Part shown: positions 30,250 through 34,393 of the stretch, piece by piece | Layout of the letters: each line of letters opens with the position of its first letter | Position numbering within the stretch: the first letter of the stretch is position 1 | DNA from: a virus | Length of the DNA: 34,393 bases | IMG/VR virus record: IMGVR_UViG_3300028860_000017 | Coordinates: 1 to 34,393 of that record | Reading direction: 5' to 3' (one strand) | The notes under the pieces: generated by a model | Database searches by the model: none | Told to the model about the DNA's origin: nothing | The model's input: only the letters and a program-made list of their open reading frames with translations | Made by a program: the position numbers and the translations under genes

Positions 30250-32121
30250 CTAAGGGTTGACTAGGAGTCCTGAGCCTAGTGCGTTCAAGGCATCGCTCAC
30301 ACCGTTGGATGGGAAACTGGAGTTTCCAAGAGCCACGCCCTTTGGGTTAGCTGCCTTGCCTCCGGTGCTGGTACCAGAATCCGTGCCTTGTGAAGAGGGA
30401 GGAGTTGCCACAACCTTCTGTGGAACCGATCCATAGGCACCTCCGGCCGCAGTTGGTGCAGTCACGGATCCGGGCTTGCCTACCGATGAACCCGGAGCCG
30501 GAGCAGCACCGAAGTTCGTGCTCCGTTTGTCGACATAGGGGCTGAACCGCTTGACGTCGAAGCCGGCAGTCTTCAGGTCGTCGTACAGAGGCTTCGACAA
30601 CTGCGTGTAGCGGATGCCGTTTCCACCGTTGAGGTAGAACTGAAGATATTTGCGCTGCACTTCCTTCTCGTCGCCGGTGTGGGCCTGATACGACCGGAGT
30701 GTTGAGCGCAACAGGTTCTCAGTCTGCTCGGGGGTCTTCTTAGCACCCCAGTCCTTAGCGAACATGTCTGCGTTGGTGCCGATCGTTGGATGCAGGCCAT
30801 TGCGCAGACCTTGCTGGACAGCAAGGTCGGATCCCGCCTGGGCAGGCTTCTCGTCAGCGGTGGGATCACCAAAGATGAAACGACGGAGGCCGCTGATCAT
30901 CCATTCCTTGGCGGTGGCCCAGGTCGCGGCAAGGAAATCCTTGACGTAGTGGGGACCAAAGCGCGCCTCAAGCTCCTTGTTGATACCTTCCAGCATTGGC
31001 TTGATAAGAGCGGAGAACAGCGCGGCATAGCCAATGAGCTTTCCGATCCCGCCGGCAGAGCTTCCACTCGCGAGTTGAGCCCACTTGCGCTTGAGATATC
31101 CCAGCATGGATCCCATGCTTTTCTGGAACCATTCGACGGTCGAAGCCCCTGCGTCCTTGACTGCGGTTCCTACGTAGCGCAGACTCTTGTCTACCTTCAG
31201 GATGGCAGACACAGCACCACGATTGTTGCCGGCCTTGGACAGCGCCCAGCTCGTGCCCTGAGTGAGGAGACTGCTTGGACCTGCCTTAGCAATCTGATTC
31301 TTCAGATCACGCCCTACCATTGACGCAGCAAGGGCAAGGCTTCGGCTAATGCTGGCCTTGCCTTCTTTGTCGCGACCCATGTCGACGAAGCGTTCGAGCT
31401 TGGACCTGTAGAGTTGTCCATACGGCACGAGTGCCGTCTTCTGGCCCTTCTCCAGTTCCTTGCGCTTCTTGATCTTGTCGTTGTTTTGGGCTCCGACCTT
31501 GGCCAGGAAGTCGATGGACTTCTTGAATCCGACCATCAGCTCGTCGATGGTGCCCTGCTTCTCGGCCTGGACCAACTTGTCGTGGTCTGGATCGGTGGTC
31601 TTAGATTTCGCCTTTTGCCACGCACGGTACACGTCGGCGAAAGTGTTCTTCAGCTTGTTAACATCTGGTGTCGAGACCCCGACGAGGTTCGACATGTGTC
31701 GGTCGATCGAGTCTTCGAGATTCTTGATCAGTGTGTTGAAGTCCGAGATCGACTTCTGCTTCTTTTTCTTCTTCTTCTTTTCCTTGACCTTGGTGACGAG
31801 TTCCTTCTTCTGCTCTTCGACCAGAGCCTTCTCTTCGGCAGCAATCTCGGCGTCGACCTTGGCTGTCTGATCGACAAGATCTTCCTTCATCTTCGCGATC
31901 TTGTACTCGTCGTCCAACGTCTTCTTCTGTTGGGCGATTTGTTTCTTGCTCAGACGCTGTTGCTGGTTCGTCAGCTTGGACTGTGCCTGCTTGACACCTG
32001 CAATCAGGGACTTCAGGTCAGCCGGCGCTGCCGCTATATCGTCGTAATTTGCGTCCGCGATCTTCTGACGATCCTTGCCGGCCTGCTGACTGTTCTTCGT
32101 TCCTGGACGTTGCTTGGCCAT
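30250..32121 (-). CDS. Tail tape measure protein
   Basis: The gene encodes 623 residues from the ATG at 32121, with GGAGG 6 bases upstream; a GTG one codon earlier is less well spaced. Residues ~40-240 are charged coiled coil (QQQRLSKKQIAQQKK, a run of Lys, KKRKELEKGQKTALV). A central hydrophobic stretch (GKLIGYAALFSALIKPML) and a Ser/Gly/Pro-rich C-terminus follow. Tape measures fix tail length, plug the tube and enter the cell envelope. At the usual ~0.15 nm per residue this length would give a tail of about 90 nm, like T4 gp29. The order, after the gp26-like gene and before the tail lysin, supports the call. Confidence 0.75.
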   Translation of the reverse strand: MAKQRPGTKNSQQAGKDRQKIADANYDDIAAAPADLKSLIAGVKQAQSKLTNQQQRLSKKQIAQQKKTLDDEYKIAKMKEDLVDQTAKVDAEIAAEEKALVEEQKKELVTKVKEKKKKKKKQKSISDFNTLIKNLEDSIDRHMSNLVGVSTPDVNKLKNTFADVYRAWQKAKSKTTDPDHDKLVQAEKQGTIDELMVGFKKSIDFLAKVGAQNNDKIKKRKELEKGQKTALVPYGQLYRSKLERFVDMGRDKEGKASISRSLALAASMVGRDLKNQIAKAGPSSLLTQGTSWALSKAGNNRGAVSAILKVDKSLRYVGTAVKDAGASTVEWFQKSMGSMLGYLKRKWAQLASGSSAGGIGKLIGYAALFSALIKPMLEGINKELEARFGPHYVKDFLAATWATAKEWMISGLRRFIFGDPTADEKPAQAGSDLAVQQGLRNGLHPTIGTNADMFAKDWGAKKTPEQTENLLRSTLRSYQAHTGDEKEVQRKYLQFYLNGGNGIRYTQLSKPLYDDLKTAGFDVKRFSPYVDKRSTNFGAAPAPGSSVGKPGSVTAPTAAGGAYGSVPQKVVATPPSSQGTDSGTSTGGKAANPKGVALGNSSFPSNGVSDALNALGSGLLVNP

Positions 32122-32123
32122 CA

Positions 32124-32270
32124 CTAGCCTCCGATGTAGACGCGGTTTTCTTTCATCGCCTCCTCCTTAGACTTCCAGATCTCCTGCGCAAAGTCAGAGA
32201 GGTAGAACAGCCTGGAGGTCAGCATCTGCTCGTCGTAGACGTGGAACTCCTGGGCGATGGAACGCACCAT
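32124..32270 (-). CDS. Small ORF in the gp51 / tail-chaperone position, possible frameshift extension
   Basis: The ORF encodes 48 residues from the ATG at 32270 (MVRSIAQEFHVYDEQM, ending KENRVYIGG), 16 bases after the stop of the gp26-like gene. No Shine-Dalgarno precedes it; a TTG two codons earlier is equally weak. The frame is open back to 32618, overlapping the gp26-like gene at +1 (equivalently -2), so it could be reached by a frameshift in the overlap. The last 48 residues are amphipathic helical and look like real protein, whereas the upstream overlap is a Ser/Arg-rich shadow. T4 has gp51 after gp26, and other phages place a frameshifted chaperone immediately before the tape measure. 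Confidence 0.45.
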   Translation of the reverse strand: MVRSIAQEFHVYDEQMLTSRLFYLSDFAQEIWKSKEEAMKENRVYIGG

Positions 32271-32286
32271 CGTCAAGAGGGCAGAC

Positions 32287-33468
32287 TCAGAAACGCGGGG
32301 AAGAAAAGGTGCGTGCGTCGACGACGAGCTTGATCTGCTCTTCGTGTCCGCACTCCTTGCACTTGACTTGAACGAATTCGTTGATGCCGAAGCGGTCGAC
32401 CAGCTCGCTGAACTCCAGAACCAGGAGCGTATCGTCGGTGGTGAGGTGGTCCTCCACAACCTGGATCTTCTCGAGCAAGGTCCAGCGCTTGTGTACGCCG
32501 GTCTCTTTGTCCAGACGTGGGAACGCAGAGTCCAGGTCCAGCATCGAGGCGGCACGCGCCAGGTACTGCCAGCTCTCGTCCACGAATCGCGGGTCGTCCA
32601 GAAACTCGATGCTGTCAAGTACAGTCTCGGGTCGGAGATCGATGCGGTACTGCTTGCCGCCCAGATCGACTACGACATGGAAGTATTCGGGATCCGGCTT
32701 GGGATCTAGGTACACCACCTCCAGCTTCGACACGTCGTGTACCGACTCATTGTCCAGGCTCTGGCGACTGAGCAGACCCTCCATCACTTTCTCGTGATGA
32801 TGTGGATTCGAGCAGGTATGACCCACCTTCATCGTGTTCTTCTTGAAGCTGTTGGCCCGGAGCCAGTACAGCACGGCGTTAAGGTCGTTGACCGACAGCT
32901 TGAAGCCGATGTTCTTCTCGCCGTTCGGAGTCGCAAGGACGGACGACACGACCTCAGCGATCAACTGCATGGACGATGCGTCAGCGGCTTTTGACATCTT
33001 GGCCAGATGCGGAACCCTCAGTGGCTTGACGTACAGGTCCTTGAACGTGTAGTAGGCGAACCGAGACGGCAAATCTACCGTCGTCATGTCCGTCGTGTCC
33101 ATGGGCGTCATGGGTGGCTGCGGGTTCGGCACCATGTTCGGCCCTGGGCCTTGCGTCGGACCAGGACCCACGTCTTGCGGATCGACTGGTCCGGTGGCGA
33201 GGACAGACGTGGAGCCGACATGACGGTGTTGCTCCAGTATCGTTCCAGAGCGAGCCACCGACTCGGCCTGGGTCTGCGCCCGTGGGGGCACGAAATCGGG
33301 GACGATGGGCTGCGGCTGGCGTTCCGGCCGCACGGAGCGGATTTGACGCGGATCCTGTCCCACGCTCTGGCGTAGGCGCTTGTCGATCAGGTCGCGTGCC
33401 TCTGGGGGGAACTCGAAGCCCGGTGTCGGGGTAGGGAACAGTGCGTGTGGTGACTTATCTTGGCTCAT
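32287..33468 (-). CDS. gp26-like baseplate hub / assembly protein
   Basis: The gene encodes 393 residues, with AAGG upstream of the ATG. The first ~125 residues are Pro/Gln-rich and probably disordered. The core begins LPSRFAYYTFKDLYVKPLRV, a form of the T4 gp26 baseplate signature (LPS..Y....i.vrpl). Two Cys/His groups, HTCSNPHHHE and CKECGHEE, may bind zinc. The domain FDARTF-like end (VVDARTFSSPRF) recalls other members. In T4 gp26 acts in hub assembly. The gene precedes the tape measure and a small ORF in its +1 frame, so it may also act as a tape-measure chaperone. Confidence 0.65.
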   Translation of the reverse strand: MSQDKSPHALFPTPTPGFEFPPEARDLIDKRLRQSVGQDPRQIRSVRPERQPQPIVPDFVPPRAQTQAESVARSGTILEQHRHVGSTSVLATGPVDPQDVGPGPTQGPGPNMVPNPQPPMTPMDTTDMTTVDLPSRFAYYTFKDLYVKPLRVPHLAKMSKAADASSMQLIAEVVSSVLATPNGEKNIGFKLSVNDLNAVLYWLRANSFKKNTMKVGHTCSNPHHHEKVMEGLLSRQSLDNESVHDVSKLEVVYLDPKPDPEYFHVVVDLGGKQYRIDLRPETVLDSIEFLDDPRFVDESWQYLARAASMLDLDSAFPRLDKETGVHKRWTLLEKIQVVEDHLTTDDTLLVLEFSELVDRFGINEFVQVKCKECGHEEQIKLVVDARTFSSPRF

Positions 33469-33481
33469 TGCCTTTTCCTTG

Positions 33482-34363
33482 TTAACCTGGTGCGAACTTG
33501 CTCAGCTGGTCTGCTATGGCTTGGCTCCCAAACGATTGAAGGCCGGACAGAGCGAATCCCGAGACGGTGTTGGTCAAGGTATCGAGCAGCCCCTTGTCAC
33601 TATTTACAGTGATGTCCACGTCTTCGCATGCGAAATTCACGCTGAGGACCATGCCTGTAGCGTCGCCCGAACCGAACTCTAGCTGCTGTGGCTCGCTCGG
33701 CCAGCAATTTATGAGTCGCACATTCAGGAGGACATTCCTTTGCACCGACAGGACCACTAGGTAGATGTCCTTCTTGTAGTCGGCAGGATATCCCCAATTT
33801 CCTTGGTTCCCTACAACCTTCGGGTTAGCATTCGCGAGGACGAGACCCTGCCATGCTTTGATGTACTCGAAGGCTTTGGAGCTCGAGTCCATGAAAAGGC
33901 CGAGAGTCAACTGGCCGACGGAGTAGGACTGCGCGTTGTGGACATCGTGACCGTTGCGCTTGAACGAGTCCGTGCTGATCGTGCGCATCGGCAGGTTGGC
34001 CGTCTGCACGTAGTACCATGGGCACGACACGAGTGGGAGCCCGCCCTGAAGTGTTCCCAGTGGGGACGGGCTGGTTCCAAGACTCACGCTGTTGCTGTTC
34101 GTGACATCCGGCATCACGGCGTACCAGCACCAGTTCTGTACCGCGTCACCACGACGGTTGATGCCACTTAGGTCGTCACCAAATGAGGTGCCTCCACTGG
34201 ATCCGGCCGTGGTCACGAACTGGTTGGCCGCTCCAGCTAGAGTTGAGGCGGCATCAGAGAAATTGCCCTGGGCAGCAGAGCCAAGAGCAGAGGTGAGTGC
34301 GACCGTGCCCTCCCCCTTGAGGGACGCAACGGCTGAGCCAACGAAATCGGAGAGGGATGACAT
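33482..34363 (-). CDS. Tail tube / tube-initiator fold protein (gp19/gp54-like)
   Basis: The gene encodes 293 residues. The N-terminal ~65 residues are Ala/Ser-rich helical. The remainder follows the tube-protein pattern: NWCWYAVMPD, CPWYYVQTANLPMRTIST, LGLFMDSSSKAFEYIKAW, WGYPADYKKDIYLVVL, CWPSEPQQLEFGSGDA and LSVNFACEDVDI. T4 gp19 (tube) and gp54 (tube initiator) share this fold; length is closer to gp54. It is the first complete minus-strand gene in the window, so the operon begins outside. Ribosome-binding site before the ATG at 34363 is poor. Which of the two roles applies is uncertain. Confidence 0.7.
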   Translation of the reverse strand: MSSLSDFVGSAVASLKGEGTVALTSALGSAAQGNFSDAASTLAGAANQFVTTAGSSGGTSFGDDLSGINRRGDAVQNWCWYAVMPDVTNSNSVSLGTSPSPLGTLQGGLPLVSCPWYYVQTANLPMRTISTDSFKRNGHDVHNAQSYSVGQLTLGLFMDSSSKAFEYIKAWQGLVLANANPKVVGNQGNWGYPADYKKDIYLVVLSVQRNVLLNVRLINCWPSEPQQLEFGSGDATGMVLSVNFACEDVDITVNSDKGLLDTLTNTVSGFALSGLQSFGSQAIADQLSKFAPG

Positions 34364-34393
34364 TCTGGTGCTCTGACGTAGTGTAGAGCTGGG
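34364..34393. other. Right window edge, upstream of the tube-like gene
   Basis: These 30 bases hold no start, stop or strong ribosome-binding site that I can assign; the minus-strand operon continues past the edge. Confidence 0.5.

Noticed and set aside
31740-31800. Lys-run A-rich tract in the tape measure as a slippage site
   Set aside because: Poly-Lys in a coiled coil is common and no alternative frame of useful length follows.
32271-32618. Long upstream part of the 164-residue minus ORF ending at 32124
   Set aside because: It overlaps the gp26-like gene in another frame and is Ser/Arg/Trp-rich shadow sequence; only the last ~48 residues look like protein.

Overview
The window is part of the virion-structure and lysis region of a large contractile-tailed bacteriophage (myovirus). 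A T4-type baseplate series is recognisable on the minus strand: tube fold, gp26-like, tape measure, gp53-like, hub, spike, gp25-like and gp6/J-like proteins. The plus strand carries tail fibre genes and a lysis cassette with an Rz/Rz1 spanin pair, which implies a Gram-negative host. The two DUF2827 proteins resemble a family I associate with Burkholderia and related bacteria, but that is weak evidence for the host. Base composition looks moderately GC-rich throughout, with a visibly AT-richer patch around 14.6-15.9 kb.

Layout. Plus strand, 1-13635: a giant repetitive fibre truncated at the left edge, an Asp-box protein, a tiny DGG-repeat protein, an Mtd_N-like fibre, a beta-rich protein, a GH5 glycoside hydrolase, two small membrane proteins (holin candidates), a GH16 glycoside hydrolase, Rz with nested Rz1, a GH19 endolysin, and a short protein that shares the N-terminal module of the GH16 protein. 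A strong bidirectional terminator at 13775-13810 separates this from a minus-strand FEN-type 5'-3' exonuclease (13826-14650). Next is a plus-strand PD-(D/E)XK nuclease of homing-endonuclease character (14757-15887). After it the minus strand is continuous to the right edge. In transcription order, right to left, it holds tube-like protein, gp26-like protein with a small ORF behind it, tape measure, lysozyme/M23 tail protein, tube-cap-like protein, gp53-like, hub, spike, gp25-like, J-like with an Ig domain, a wedge/tail protein, fibre genes including an S74-chaperone fibre, four small proteins counting a zinc-knuckle protein, and two tandem DUF2827 proteins.

How the genes work together. The minus-strand operon builds the tail and baseplate, with genes packed at ATGA/GTGA/TGATG overlaps. 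The plus-strand operon supplies receptor-binding fibres, two polysaccharide-degrading enzymes probably attached to virions, and host lysis. The most striking observation is at 14.6-15.9 kb. A 13-codon remnant of an exonuclease start (15884-15925) is still translationally coupled to the upstream DUF2827 gene. The intact exonuclease begins on the far side of the nuclease gene with a near-synonymous but nucleotide-divergent copy of the same N-terminus. This looks like a homing-type insertion that cut an essential gene at its first catalytic Asp and brought a recoded replacement 5' end with it.
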